Below, in pieces: positions 1-9,303 of a stretch of 64,000 nt of DNA (positions within the stretch are counted from its first letter, which is position 1; every line of letters begins with the position of its first letter). Location: assembly GCA_965219405.1 (NCBI GenBank), contig OZ244736.1, forward strand, positions 1,302,001 to 1,366,000. The letters run 5' to 3'. A program made the position numbers and the translations under genes. This DNA comes from VXMO01 sp965219405. GTDB taxonomy: Bacteria; Chloroflexota; Dehalococcoidia; UBA6926. The notes under the pieces were generated by a model that had not been told where the DNA came from, searched no databases, and was given only the letters and a program-made list of their open reading frames with translations.

Positions 1-420
1 GGCGTGTACATGGTCGTGTTCATGCTGGTGAACAAGCGCTCTCTTTCCCTTATTCCGACCATCGGCGTCAATTGGGGCACGGGGAGCCGGGGGCTGACGT
101 CGGTTTTCCTGTTCGGGTTGGCGTATGCGCTTGCCACACTAAGCTGCACGTTTCCCATCTTCCTGGCCATTCTCGCGCAGGGGCAGGTCATCGGCGGCTA
201 TGCGGCATTCATCATGTTTCTGATTTACGGCGCGGGGATGGGCGTGGGACTGATTGGCCTGACGCTGGGAGCGGCGGTTTTCAAGGACCTTATCCGCGTG
301 GTGATTCGCCAGGCGATGCCGATTGTAGAGTGGGCGAGCCCGGTCATGCTCATCGGCGCGGGCGCCTACATAACCTATTACTGGTGGGTAAACTGGTTCG
401 CGTTCAATGCGGATCTTTAG
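1..420 (+). CDS. CcdA/DsbD-type transmembrane protein, 5' truncated by the window
   Basis: The reading frame is open to the first base, so the N-terminus lies outside the window; about 139 codons remain. The visible part is very hydrophobic, with roughly four membrane segments, and includes the stretch GLAYALATLSCTFPIFL, which resembles the small-residue and Cys-containing helices of CcdA/DsbD thiol-disulfide carriers that pass reductant across the membrane for cytochrome c maturation. The last codons overlap by 4 nt the convergent stop of the next gene. The family call rests on general resemblance, and another polytopic membrane protein cannot be excluded. Confidence 0.65.
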   Translation, partial: GVYMVVFMLVNKRSLSLIPTIGVNWGTGSRGLTSVFLFGLAYALATLSCTFPIFLAILAQGQVIGGYAAFIMFLIYGAGMGVGLIGLTLGAAVFKDLIRVVIRQAMPIVEWASPVMLIGAGAYITYYWWVNWFAFNADL

Positions 421-752
421 TGCCGCTTGCTCGCGGCAGTGAGAGTCTCGATTGGCAGTTTGCGCGGCGTCTCAGGGAGTAGGTAACGGCGGACATACGC
501 GCGGGCAGGTTGTGAAAGCAGGTACGTATCTTTAATCTGCCCGATGCCCCGTGATATCAAGAGGAAACGACGGCGATAAAGCGAACGCATCGCCTCGCGT
601 AAATCCTCCGCAGAGGTCTCAAGGCTGGACGACAACTCCGACAACGTCATGGAGCGCTCCGCCCATGCCAGAACGAGCATCACGCGTTCCTCATCAGCGT
701 GAAATGAGCTGACGGTGTTCTTCTCGTGTCGCACTTTGCTTGCCTTTGCCAT
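417..752 (-). CDS. Small winged-helix-like protein
   Basis: This 111-residue protein has a predicted helical core (residues about 30-75) with the pattern of a winged helix-turn-helix: LSELSSSLETSAEDLREAM followed by a basic strand region RRRFLLISRG. The start is the ATG at 752, 14 nt after the dapL stop on the same strand, so it is probably co-transcribed with dapL. No partner or ligand domain is visible and the specific function is unknown. A role as a transcriptional regulator is inference from the fold pattern. Confidence 0.6.
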   Translation of the reverse strand: MAKASKVRHEKNTVSSFHADEERVMLVLAWAERSMTLSELSSSLETSAEDLREAMRSLYRRRFLLISRGIGQIKDTYLLSQPARAYVRRYLLPETPRKLPIETLTAASKRH

Positions 753-766
753 GCCTATTCGTCCGT

Positions 767-1948
767 CTAGAGTAGATCAGAGACGTTGACGTTGCTCAGT
801 CGCTCCAGCGCGCGGTCAAGGGCGTCGTCTCCAACGGTCAGCGAGCAGCGGATATATCCCTCTCCCGCCTCGCCGTAACCGCGGCCTGGCGTCACAACGA
901 CGTTTGCCTCTCCGATGAGACGGGACGCGAAGTCACCGGACAACACGCCGTCCGGCAGCTTTGCCCACACGTACAGGCTCGCTTTGGGTGGATCGACCTC
1001 AAGCCCCATCTTGCGCAGGGCAGGGATAAGCTTATCGCGCCGCGCCTGGTAGACGGCGTTGTGGTGGTCAATGATGTCCTGCGGTCCCTCCAGCGCGGCG
1101 ATGCCCGCCAACTGCACGGCCTGGAACACCCCAGAGTCCACGTTCGACTTGATGCGCATTAGCGCGTTGGTGACCTCGGCGTTGCCAACTGTCATGCCGA
1201 TGCGCCAGCCCGTCATGTTGTACGACTTTGACAGGGAGTGGAACTCAATCCCAACGTCCTTCGCCCCATCCACCTGCATGAAGCTCACGGGCTTGTAGCC
1301 GTCGAACGCTACTTCTGTGTAGGGGCCGTCGTGGCAGACCACGATGTCGTACTTCTTGGCGAACTCCACCACGCGCTCATAGAAATCAAGCTCCGCCACC
1401 GCCGCAGTCGGGTTATTTGGGTAGTTGATCCATAGGAGCTTGGCCTTTCGGGCGACGTCCTCAGGTATGGCATCCAGATTGGGCAGGAAGCCTGTCTCCC
1501 GCTCCAGTGGCATGTAGTACGACTCGCCACCTGCCAGCATCGTCCCGACGCTGTAGACCGGGTAGCCGGGGTCGGGAACCAGTGCGATGTCGCCCTGATC
1601 CAGGTAGCACCACGCGATGTGGGCGATGCCCTCCTTGGAGCCGATGGTCGGCAGGACCTCAGTGTCCGGATCGAACTCCACGCCGAACCGCTTCTTGTAC
1701 CAGTCCACGACCGAGCGCCTGAACGCCGGCAGGCCGTCGGATTCCGGGTAGCGGTGATTGGCGACATCTTCCAATGAAGTGACAAGGGCGCTGATGACGT
1801 GTGGGGCGGAGGGAAGGTCAGGATCGCCGATTGCGAGCGAAATCACATCCTCGCCACGTGCGCGCTTCTCATTGATCTTGCGGGTGACTTCAACAAACAG
1901 GTAAGGGGGCAACTGCGCTACGCGGCGCGCCTGCTCGGGTAGTGGCAT
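767..1948 (-). CDS. dapL: LL-diaminopimelate aminotransferase (class I/II PLP aminotransferase)
   Basis: A 393-residue fold-type I aminotransferase. SLSKSYNMTGWR carries the PLP lysine (K241); INYPNNPT (about 175) and HDGPYTEV (about 207) are typical substrate/PLP-binding segments. The ATG at 1948 is chosen because an AGGAG lies 11 nt upstream and the homology begins with MPLPEQARR; the frame stays open for 158 codons further but that part is low-complexity. DapL converts tetrahydrodipicolinate directly to LL-diaminopimelate in lysine synthesis, and dapF lies about 5.5 kb away, which supports this over a generic aminotransferase. It is divergent from the MFS gene at 2095. Confidence 0.8.
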   Translation of the reverse strand: MPLPEQARRVAQLPPYLFVEVTRKINEKRARGEDVISLAIGDPDLPSAPHVISALVTSLEDVANHRYPESDGLPAFRRSVVDWYKKRFGVEFDPDTEVLPTIGSKEGIAHIAWCYLDQGDIALVPDPGYPVYSVGTMLAGGESYYMPLERETGFLPNLDAIPEDVARKAKLLWINYPNNPTAAVAELDFYERVVEFAKKYDIVVCHDGPYTEVAFDGYKPVSFMQVDGAKDVGIEFHSLSKSYNMTGWRIGMTVGNAEVTNALMRIKSNVDSGVFQAVQLAGIAALEGPQDIIDHHNAVYQARRDKLIPALRKMGLEVDPPKASLYVWAKLPDGVLSGDFASRLIGEANVVVTPGRGYGEAGEGYIRCSLTVGDDALDRALERLSNVNVSDLL

Positions 1949-2094
1949 TCGGCTAGGTCTCCTCCGTCCGATTCCATGAACGCTGAACAGCCGGACACGC
2001 ATATTGTAGCAACACGAACTCTCTCCCAATTCTGACACGAGCGAGAGCCTATTATCCGTTTGTATTCGGGGTGCCCGCGCGCCTACAGTGGCGC

Positions 2095-3474
2095 ATGGAC
2101 GGGCAGGACAGCGACATACCCGTGGCTGACGACGCGGACGCCTCCGGCGATCAAGGCAGCGCGCCAATCGCGCCGCTGCTGCCGCGCCATATCCACCGTG
2201 GCTGGTGGATTGTGTTGGCGGGGGCTGTGTTATGGGGCTTGGCCGGTTTCGGCGAATCGTATGCCTCCCTTGATCTACTTTGGTTAGTGGAGCTAGACGG
2301 CTGGTCAAAAAGCCTAGCCATGGCCTCCGTTGGCATTTTTGCGTTCCTAGTTCTCCTGCCAGGTCGACCACTGTTCGGGATGTTGGCCGACCGCTACGGA
2401 CCTCGCGTAATACTCCTACCAATCCTTATGTTGATCGTACTGTCGATAGGGGTGTTGAGTGTAGCAGGCGGGCCGTGGCCTCTTGCGGTTCTTGCTACAT
2501 TCGTGCTCGTTCTGGTGATGGCAGTGTTGCCGATCACCTTGGCTGTGGCGACCGTTAACGTATTCCGACAGAACTATGGAATTGCCCTTGCTGTCCTGCT
2601 CACAGGACCGGCCTTGGCACAGCTAATCCCAACATTTATCTTCGATGTACCTGTGCTAGGGCATGCCATGTTCAGAGCAATCCTGGTGGATGAATGGAGT
2701 TCAACTTTCCTGAGTCTCGGTGATCTCCTTGTAGCTACCGCCTTGTTGATTGGCACGGGATTGATGGCGCTCGTCCTTTGGCGTAGGCCGCGTGACCAAT
2801 CCATTGAGGCAACTGTTTCGTCTCCCACCGGCAATGAAGCACGTAAAGCAGGAGGAACAAGGGATGTCTTGAAAAGCCGTTCTTACGTGTTCTTTGTTGG
2901 CGCTCTAGTGCTGCAGGTCATTGGCGTTTCGACGCTCCTGTCTGCAGTTTCAGGCATATCGCCGAACCTGCGGATGTTTCTTCCGCTAGTCGTTCTTGGC
3001 GATCCTTCTGCCATATTCCCCCTCCTGAGCATTGCAGGTCTACTGGCAACCGGTTGGCTCTCCGATCGCTATGAGCGCCGAAGCGTTGTGGTCTGGATTC
3101 TCGTAGCCCAGATTCTGGCCGCGCCAGTCATGGTCCTGTATGCGGAAGAGGGGGGCGTGTTGCTTCTTGCCATTGCATTTGGAATCGGGTTTGGCGCTAA
3201 TGGTGCAGCAAACCTGGCATTGCAGGTGGAACTCTGGAGCAATCTGAATTTCGGGCTACTTATGGGTGTTCATATGAGTATCGCGGCTCTCCTCTCGGCA
3301 GTATTGACCCCGATTGGCCTGTGGTTCATATACAAAGAGATCCCAACATCCGTGTCCTTACCGCTTGCAATCATCCCCCTCGCTATTGCCCTCATCCTCA
3401 TCCTCCTCATGAAGCGCCCTCAACCCCAAGCGCCGGGCACGGTAGAAATTGAACCGCAGGCGGTATCGCTGTGA
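2095..3474 (+). CDS. MFS transporter, first of four in tandem
   Basis: A 459-residue protein with about 12 membrane helices in two halves separated by a hydrophilic loop near residue 245. The MFS signature between helices 2 and 3 appears as GMLADRYGPR, with a second-half copy GWLSDRYERR. It starts at the ATG at 2095; a GTG at 2071 is also in frame, and neither has a clear ribosome site. It is the most divergent of the four tandem MFS genes: it has RGWW instead of FYGWW near the N-terminus and seems less GC-rich. The substrate is unknown; the family includes monocarboxylate and oxalate/formate carriers. Its stop overlaps the next start by 4 nt. Confidence 0.8.
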   Translation: MDGQDSDIPVADDADASGDQGSAPIAPLLPRHIHRGWWIVLAGAVLWGLAGFGESYASLDLLWLVELDGWSKSLAMASVGIFAFLVLLPGRPLFGMLADRYGPRVILLPILMLIVLSIGVLSVAGGPWPLAVLATFVLVLVMAVLPITLAVATVNVFRQNYGIALAVLLTGPALAQLIPTFIFDVPVLGHAMFRAILVDEWSSTFLSLGDLLVATALLIGTGLMALVLWRRPRDQSIEATVSSPTGNEARKAGGTRDVLKSRSYVFFVGALVLQVIGVSTLLSAVSGISPNLRMFLPLVVLGDPSAIFPLLSIAGLLATGWLSDRYERRSVVVWILVAQILAAPVMVLYAEEGGVLLLAIAFGIGFGANGAANLALQVELWSNLNFGLLMGVHMSIAALLSAVLTPIGLWFIYKEIPTSVSLPLAIIPLAIALILILLMKRPQPQAPGTVEIEPQAVSL

Positions 3475-4763
3475 CCGCAGAAACCCAAACCCCACGCCGC
3501 CGTCGTCCCCGCCTTTTCTATGGGTGGTGGATGGCGCTGTCCGGCCTGTACCTGATGTTCTGGACGACAGGTGTCAGTTTCTTTGGGTTCAGCGCCTTCT
3601 TTGACAGCATCCGACTTGACCTCAATTGGACGCGAGCGCAGGTCTCGCTCGGCCCTGCGATACTCGCCCTTCAAACCGCTGTGTTCAGCCCAACGATCGG
3701 CTTCCTGACGGATCGTCTGGGCCCGCGTCTCGTGACCGCGATTGGCATGTTCCTCGGCGGCGCGGGGTTCATCGTGCTCAGCCAGGTGGAGCATGCATGG
3801 CAGTACTACGTTGCGTTCATCCTCATCGGCAGCGGAATGGGCGCGACCTCATACGTCATGGTCGCGACGGCCATCAGCAACTGGTTCCTGCGCAATCGCG
3901 GCAAGGCGCTGGGCCTGACGTTCATGGGGCCAGGGTTCGCGGGCATCATCACGGCCCTGCTGGTGGTACTGATCAGTGAGTATGGCTGGCGTGACACTGC
4001 CCTGTTCACCGGTATCGGCACATGGATTACCTGCATCCCGCTCGCGCTCGTGTTGCGCCGCCGTCCTGAACACTACGGACTCCGCATGGACGGCGACCCG
4101 CCCGAGGTAGATACCTCCGAGACAGGGCAAGCCTCGGTTATGGCCGAGCCTGAGCCGTCCACGGGGGGAGTACGTTCAATCCTTCTAAGTCGGTCGTACT
4201 TGCTCTATGTCGGCGCGCTTTCCATGCAACAGATAGCCATCACTGCGATGGTTGTCCACCACATTCCAGCGCTGGTCAGCTACGGCTTCTCAACTGAGAC
4301 CGCAGGAGCGATGGTTGTCGTGTTCACAGTCGCCAGCATCCCAATGCGATTCTTCTCCGGCGCGCTCGCGGACAGATTCAACAAACGACTCGTTGTGGCG
4401 GTTATGCTCAGCTTCCAGCTGGCCGGGGGGATCCTCTTCATCTTTGTCGCCGATATCTGGATGGCGATTCTCTTTGAGGTTATCTATGGCACGGGGTGGG
4501 GAGGCAGCAACGCGGCACGATTATCGTTACAGGGCGAGTATTGGGGGCGCGGTATATTCGGCTCACTGATGGGACTACAGGTTGGGGCAGGCGCAATTGG
4601 CGGGCTGATGGCGCCCGTCCTTGTCGGGTGGCTCGCGGACACGTATGACTACCGCATCGCATTTATGACCGTCGTGGTTCCGCTCGCGCTGGCTGTCGTC
4701 ATGGTGCTGCTGATGACGCGGCCACAGAGTGGAAGCCCGAACGCGGTGAGGCTCGCCACGTGA
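3471..4763 (+). CDS. MFS transporter, second of four (FYGWW subfamily)
   Basis: A 430-residue, 12-helix MFS protein that begins with RLFYGWWMALSGLYL, an N-terminal motif shared with the two following genes. The cytoplasmic signature is GFLTDRLGPR and the second-half copy is GALADRFNKR. The start is a GTG at 3471 within GTGA, overlapping the preceding stop, which implies translational coupling. The N-terminal pattern resembles the monocarboxylate/oxalate-formate group of MFS carriers, so a small organic anion substrate is likely but unproven. Confidence 0.85.
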   Translation: MTAETQTPRRRRPRLFYGWWMALSGLYLMFWTTGVSFFGFSAFFDSIRLDLNWTRAQVSLGPAILALQTAVFSPTIGFLTDRLGPRLVTAIGMFLGGAGFIVLSQVEHAWQYYVAFILIGSGMGATSYVMVATAISNWFLRNRGKALGLTFMGPGFAGIITALLVVLISEYGWRDTALFTGIGTWITCIPLALVLRRRPEHYGLRMDGDPPEVDTSETGQASVMAEPEPSTGGVRSILLSRSYLLYVGALSMQQIAITAMVVHHIPALVSYGFSTETAGAMVVVFTVASIPMRFFSGALADRFNKRLVVAVMLSFQLAGGILFIFVADIWMAILFEVIYGTGWGGSNAARLSLQGEYWGRGIFGSLMGLQVGAGAIGGLMAPVLVGWLADTYDYRIAFMTVVVPLALAVVMVLLMTRPQSGSPNAVRLAT

Positions 4764-6049
4764 GAACCGAAAAGGTCGTCATGACCGCGTGGATGTTTGC
4801 GCGGCACCCCAGCCAGGTCTTCTACGGCTGGTGGGTGACGCTGGCGGGTACGGGCCTCGCGGCCTACACAGACGGCATCGGCTTCTGGGGTTTCTCCAAC
4901 TTCTTCGCGGCGATGGTCAGACATTTTGGATGGTCGCAGGCGCTGGCCGGCATTGGGCCGTCACTGCAGCGTCTGGAGTCCGGCATCACCGCGCCGCTAA
5001 CGGGCTATCTCGTAGACAGGTTCGGCCCACGCAAGGTTCTGACTGTTGGCTATTTCGTTGCGGGCTGCGGCTGCATGTTGATGAGCCAGGTTGAGAACAT
5101 CTGGCAGTACTACGGAGTCTTTATCATCCTGGCGTTCGGCCTAAGCGCCGGCTCGTTCATCGTGACGGCGGCGGCCATCAACGCGTGGTTCAGACGTTTT
5201 CGGGGACGCGCCAACGGCATCATGATCGTGGGGCCGGGGATGTCGGGCCTGCTGGCCGGCGCCTGGGCATGGATTATCCCGGAGTTCGGATGGCGATCTG
5301 TCCTGTTTGGTGCGGGAGTGGGTTTCTGGGTAGTGGGCGCGCTTCTCATCCCGCTCATCCGCAACAAGCCACAGGACTACGGCATGGAGCCGGACGGCGG
5401 CGAAGCGCCCGTGGATGAAACCGCGCCATCCTCCCGCGCGACCATCTTGCCGGAGGCCAACTTCACGCTTCGGGATGTCCTGACGAGCAGGGGTTACTGG
5501 CAATACGTCACCGCGAGCGCGTTGCTGGGCGCGTCATGGTCCATCATCACTTTTGAGGCGCTAATCCTACAGGAGAATGGATTCTCCAAAGGATTCATCG
5601 CTTTCATGTTTGCCTGGCAGACATCCTCAAGCATTCCCATTCGTGTCATCGCCGGAACGATGGCTGACTATGTTGACAAGCGACTGGTGCTTGCTGTGGG
5701 GATCACCGTACAGGGGATCGCAATAGTGCTGATACCCATGTCAACAGTGCCGTGGTTGACGATACTCGCCGGATTCCTCCTGGGCAGCGCCATTGGTGCA
5801 CAATCATCGGTGCGGCTGGCGCTTCAGGCGGAGTATTGGGGACTGGCGATTTTTGGCCGTGTCTCCGGCATCCAGCAGGGGCTGGCCTCACTGCCGGCCA
5901 TCGCGTCGCCAATTGCCATCGGTTGGCTTTACGACCAGACGGAAAGCTACGTCATTGGATTCATAGTTGTCGCCGCGATCCTGAGTATGTCCATACCGCT
6001 GACTCTGACTGTGACACGGCCGCGCCCGCAAGTATCCGACGCACCCTAA
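4760..6049 (+). CDS. MFS transporter, third of four (FYGWW subfamily)
   Basis: A 429-residue paralogue of its neighbours. QVFYGWWVTLAGTGL opens helix 1, GYLVDRFGPR is the MFS loop 2-3 signature and GTMADYVDKR the second-half copy. It begins with GTG at 4760 in a 4-nt overlap with the previous stop, so genes two and three are almost certainly on one transcript. A longer hydrophilic linker (residues about 210-235) separates the halves. The substrate is not readable from the sequence. Confidence 0.85.
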   Translation: MRTEKVVMTAWMFARHPSQVFYGWWVTLAGTGLAAYTDGIGFWGFSNFFAAMVRHFGWSQALAGIGPSLQRLESGITAPLTGYLVDRFGPRKVLTVGYFVAGCGCMLMSQVENIWQYYGVFIILAFGLSAGSFIVTAAAINAWFRRFRGRANGIMIVGPGMSGLLAGAWAWIIPEFGWRSVLFGAGVGFWVVGALLIPLIRNKPQDYGMEPDGGEAPVDETAPSSRATILPEANFTLRDVLTSRGYWQYVTASALLGASWSIITFEALILQENGFSKGFIAFMFAWQTSSSIPIRVIAGTMADYVDKRLVLAVGITVQGIAIVLIPMSTVPWLTILAGFLLGSAIGAQSSVRLALQAEYWGLAIFGRVSGIQQGLASLPAIASPIAIGWLYDQTESYVIGFIVVAAILSMSIPLTLTVTRPRPQVSDAP

Positions 6050-6091
6050 ACCACACGCGACGGATTGCGGGTCTATACTAAAATTCATTCC

Positions 6092-6115
6092 GCCCGTTCG
6101 CGGGCTTCGATTTTT
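6092..6115 (+). terminator. Weak hairpin with T-run between MFS genes three and four
   Basis: GCCCG-TTCG-CGGGC forms a 5-bp stem with a TTCG loop, followed after 5 nt by TTTTT. It sits in the 104-nt gap and could end the three-gene MFS transcript or attenuate into the fourth gene. The stem is short, so confidence is low. Confidence 0.35.
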
Positions 6116-6153
6116 GTTGGGAGGTCGCCGTTAACGCAGCAGTATCGGTTCTG

Positions 6154-7452
6154 ATGCACCCCAACCGCGTCTTCTACGGCTGGTGGCTGGCGATTGCCAG
6201 TTTCGGTGTCCTCTTCTACACAGCCGGTGTGTTCTTCTACGGCTTTGCGCCGTTCTTTGCAGAGATTATTGATGAGTTTGGATGGCCGACTGCTGTGGCT
6301 TCCATTGCCTTCGCATTTCAGCGGACGGAACAGGGTATTTTCGGTCCATTCGTTGGCTATGTTGTGGACCGTTTCGGGCCTCGCAAATCAGTTATGAGCG
6401 GCATGTTCATTCTCGGGTGTGGATTCATCGGACTGAGTTACATCCAGGAGCTGTGGCAATTCTTCGCTGCCTTTGCAGTGATGGCCCTTGGCCTCGCGTT
6501 CGGCTCCTTCCTCACAGTTAACACCGCCGTCAATTCCTGGTTCATCCGAAATCGCGGCAAGGCAATGGCTATCGTCTCCTACGGGGCGGGCGCGAGTGCT
6601 CTGCTCGTGCCGGTCGTCGTTGCTCTCATCGCAGTGTTCACCTGGCGGGAAGCGCTGCTGTATCTCGGGTTCGCAACGTTTATTATCGGGTTGCCACTTG
6701 GATTCTTGATGCGCGATGCACCGGAGAAATATGGACTAAGGCCGGACGGAGTCAGCGACGAGCAGGCGGCCCGAAATGCCGAAACGGATACGGACGACCG
6801 CTATGCGGATACGACGTTCACGGTAAAGGAAGCGATTAAGACAACGACGTACTGGAAATACGTAGTTGCGAACGTTTTTGGCTTCATCTTCTTCGGTTCA
6901 TTCATCATTCACCAAATCATCGTGTGGAAGTCTTTCGGCTTAAGCCCATGGTGGGCGGCGGCGCTGGCGACACTCCTTCCCCTCTCCAGTTTCCCTGCCC
7001 GCATCATCGGTGGAATACTTGCAGACATCTATGACAAGCGCAAAATCGTCGCAGTCTCCTTCGCCTTGCAGATTATAGGAGCGGTACTCTTCTTGTTCGC
7101 ACGTGACCCAATTACGGGTGTTCTCTTCGCCGTGTTCTTCGGATTCGGGTTTGGCCTCGGAAACCCGCCGCGATCTGCCCTGCTCGGTGAACTTTTTGGG
7201 CGGCAGATCTATGGTCGTTTGCTCGGACTGCAGTTTACATTCACGTCGCTCGGGGGGGTTTTTGCCCCAATCCTCGCCGGGTACATGTACGACACGTACG
7301 GGGCGGACGGCTATCGATGGGCGTTCTTCGGACTGGGCCTTATGGCCATCATTTCGCTTTATATGTATCTGACCATGAAGCGGCCGCAATTGCCCGCTCG
7401 ACTCGCAAAGACGTACGTCGAATCAGGTACCGCGGAGCGGTCTAGTTCGTGA
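6154..7452 (+). CDS. MFS transporter, fourth of four (FYGWW subfamily)
   Basis: A 432-residue 12-helix MFS protein; NRVFYGWWLAIASFG at the N-terminus, GYVVDRFGPR after helix 2 and GGILADIYDKR in the second half. The ATG at 6154 is the first in-frame ATG, but the nearest purine-rich site (GGGAGGT, 6119-6125) is about 28 nt upstream, unusually far. Unlike the other three it is separated from its predecessor by 104 nt with a possible terminator. Its end overlaps by 11 nt the convergent end of dapF. Confidence 0.85.
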   Translation: MHPNRVFYGWWLAIASFGVLFYTAGVFFYGFAPFFAEIIDEFGWPTAVASIAFAFQRTEQGIFGPFVGYVVDRFGPRKSVMSGMFILGCGFIGLSYIQELWQFFAAFAVMALGLAFGSFLTVNTAVNSWFIRNRGKAMAIVSYGAGASALLVPVVVALIAVFTWREALLYLGFATFIIGLPLGFLMRDAPEKYGLRPDGVSDEQAARNAETDTDDRYADTTFTVKEAIKTTTYWKYVVANVFGFIFFGSFIIHQIIVWKSFGLSPWWAAALATLLPLSSFPARIIGGILADIYDKRKIVAVSFALQIIGAVLFLFARDPITGVLFAVFFGFGFGLGNPPRSALLGELFGRQIYGRLLGLQFTFTSLGGVFAPILAGYMYDTYGADGYRWAFFGLGLMAIISLYMYLTMKRPQLPARLAKTYVESGTAERSSS

Positions 7453-8317
7453 GAAATTGGCCGGCGTAGACGGTTGTAGCAGGGCCGGTCATGTAGACCT
7501 GGCTGTCCGGGTTGCCGTCCCACTCGATTTTGAGCGCCCCACCCGGCAGTTCCACTGACACGCAGTCGTCCACAATGCCGGCGATGCACGCCGCAACTAC
7601 TGCGGCGCACGCTCCGGTGCCGCACGCCATTGTGAGGCCTGCGCCGCGCTCCCATACGCGCATGGTTATCGTCTCGCGGGACTGCACATTAACGATCTCA
7701 AAATTGACGCGCTCCGGGAACAGTGCGTGGTGTTCGACCATCGGCCCGATGGTCTCTAGTGGGAAATCAGCCACCGGAGAATCGATGAACGCGACCGCGT
7801 GAGGATTGCCCATCGATACGAAGGACAGGCCAAGAGAATACCCTCCGATTTCAAGCGCGTGTCCTTGCACAGGCGCCGGGCCGTTCACAGCAACCGGAAT
7901 TTCGTGAGGTTCGAGTATCGGTGCGCCCATACCGACTCTAACGGCATCGATCACGCCCGATGATGCGCCATTTTGCGGCCACACCGTCATCTGCCCGCCG
8001 AGCGTCTCGATTGGCAGACCGGCCTCGTTGCGAGTCGCTGAGCCATCGACGATACCGCGCTCGACGGCGTATTTGGTGACACAGCGGATGCCGTTGCCGC
8101 ACATCTCCGCCTCAGAGCCGTCGGGGTTGAAGATCTGCATGCGCAGGGCAGCGTCATCTGAAGGGCGAATGACAAGGATGCCGTCTGCGCCCACGCCGAA
8201 CCGGCGGCTGCACATCTCCCGCGCGACCTCCGGCCAATTCGTAGAATCAGCCGCTGCGGGGCCGCCCTCGACAACGATGAAGTCGTTGCCCGTGCCGTGC
8301 ATCTTTGTGAAGTTCAT
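7442..8317 (-). CDS. dapF: Diaminopimelate epimerase
   Basis: A 291-residue protein with both halves of the DapF fold. MCGNGIRC (catalytic C73) and ACGTGACAA (catalytic C232) are the paired cysteines that epimerise LL- to meso-diaminopimelate. The N-terminus MNFTKMHGTGNDF is family-typical, which fixes the start. It follows miaA by 25 nt on the same strand and is the last gene of the apgM-tpiA-oxidoreductase-miaA-dapF run. Together with dapL it gives the short DAP pathway to lysine. Confidence 0.95.
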   Translation of the reverse strand: MNFTKMHGTGNDFIVVEGGPAAADSTNWPEVAREMCSRRFGVGADGILVIRPSDDAALRMQIFNPDGSEAEMCGNGIRCVTKYAVERGIVDGSATRNEAGLPIETLGGQMTVWPQNGASSGVIDAVRVGMGAPILEPHEIPVAVNGPAPVQGHALEIGGYSLGLSFVSMGNPHAVAFIDSPVADFPLETIGPMVEHHALFPERVNFEIVNVQSRETITMRVWERGAGLTMACGTGACAAVVAACIAGIVDDCVSVELPGGALKIEWDGNPDSQVYMTGPATTVYAGQFLTN

Positions 8318-8342
8318 GCGCCAAGTATACCGTTGTCATCTG

Positions 8343-9260
8343 TCACAGTCCCAGCTTGGCGTGTATCTGTTTCGCAAGCCGCTCAGGGTTCTCGCTCGCG
8401 TTCATCCACGTGATGCGCTCATCATCTGCTCGGAACCACCCGAATTGCGTGCGGGCGAATCGGCGCGTTTTGCTGACGATGGTCTGCCGCATCTCATCAA
8501 ATGGGAGCCGTCCCTCCGTGTGTGCCACGATTTCTCGGTAGCCGATGCTACGGAACGAAGAAAGCGACGGCGAGTAGCCCTGCTCCAGGAGATCCTTGAC
8601 CTCGTCGATCCAGCCGGCCTCCAATTGACGGTCAATGCGCTGTTCGACACGCACGTCCAGCGCCTCACGCTCCATGCTGACGCCGGCGATGCGTATGTCC
8701 CAGGACGGGGCAGTTTGAGTGCGCTGCTCGGAGAAGGGGCGGCCTGTCGTCTTGACAACTTCCAGCGCGCGAACGGTGCGGATCAGGTTGTTGGGGTGGA
8801 TGAGTTCCGCAGCGATCGGATCCAGGCGGCGGAGTTCCTGGTGCAAGACGTCACGTCCTTCGGCTTCTGCACGCTCCATTAATTCCGCGCGCAGATCAGG
8901 GTTTGGCGCCACCTCAGGAACGTTCCATCCCTCAAGCAAAGCCCACACGTATTGGCCTGTGCCACCCACGACTAGTGACGTCTTCCCGCGCTTATGGATG
9001 TCCTGTATAGCGCATTTGGCGGCAGCGAGAAATCGCCCCAGCGAAAAGTCGTCCTCGGGCTCGGATATGCCATAGAGATGGTGCGGCAGGCCGCCGCGAT
9101 CTTCCTCAGAAGGTATGCCTGTGCCGATCGCCATGCCGCGGTAGACTTGCCGGCTGTCCGCGTTGATGATCTCCCCGTCAATGTGTCGAGCGAGTTCTAC
9201 TGCTACGGCCGACTTCCCAACCGCTGTGGCGCCAACAAGCGCAATGACCGGTGTACCCAT
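8343..9260 (-). CDS. miaA: tRNA dimethylallyltransferase
   Basis: A 305-residue protein that adds a dimethylallyl group to N6 of A37 in tRNAs reading UNN codons. The P-loop GATAVGKS (residues 10-17), NADSRQVYRGM and GGTGQYVWALLEG match MiaA, as does its length. It starts at the ATG at 9260, 43 nt after the oxidoreductase stop. Its substrate dimethylallyl diphosphate comes from the isoprenoid pathway represented here by ispH. Confidence 0.93.
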   Translation of the reverse strand: MGTPVIALVGATAVGKSAVAVELARHIDGEIINADSRQVYRGMAIGTGIPSEEDRGGLPHHLYGISEPEDDFSLGRFLAAAKCAIQDIHKRGKTSLVVGGTGQYVWALLEGWNVPEVAPNPDLRAELMERAEAEGRDVLHQELRRLDPIAAELIHPNNLIRTVRALEVVKTTGRPFSEQRTQTAPSWDIRIAGVSMEREALDVRVEQRIDRQLEAGWIDEVKDLLEQGYSPSLSSFRSIGYREIVAHTEGRLPFDEMRQTIVSKTRRFARTQFGWFRADDERITWMNASENPERLAKQIHAKLGL

Positions 9261-9303
9261 GAGTGAAATCTGACTTTGTTCGGCGCAGCGCGTGAGCGCG
9301 ACC

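Noticed and set aside
1949..2422. N-terminal extension of dapL
   Set aside because: Low-complexity Arg/Pro-rich translation upstream of a well-supported ATG with a ribosome site, and it overlaps the divergent MFS gene.
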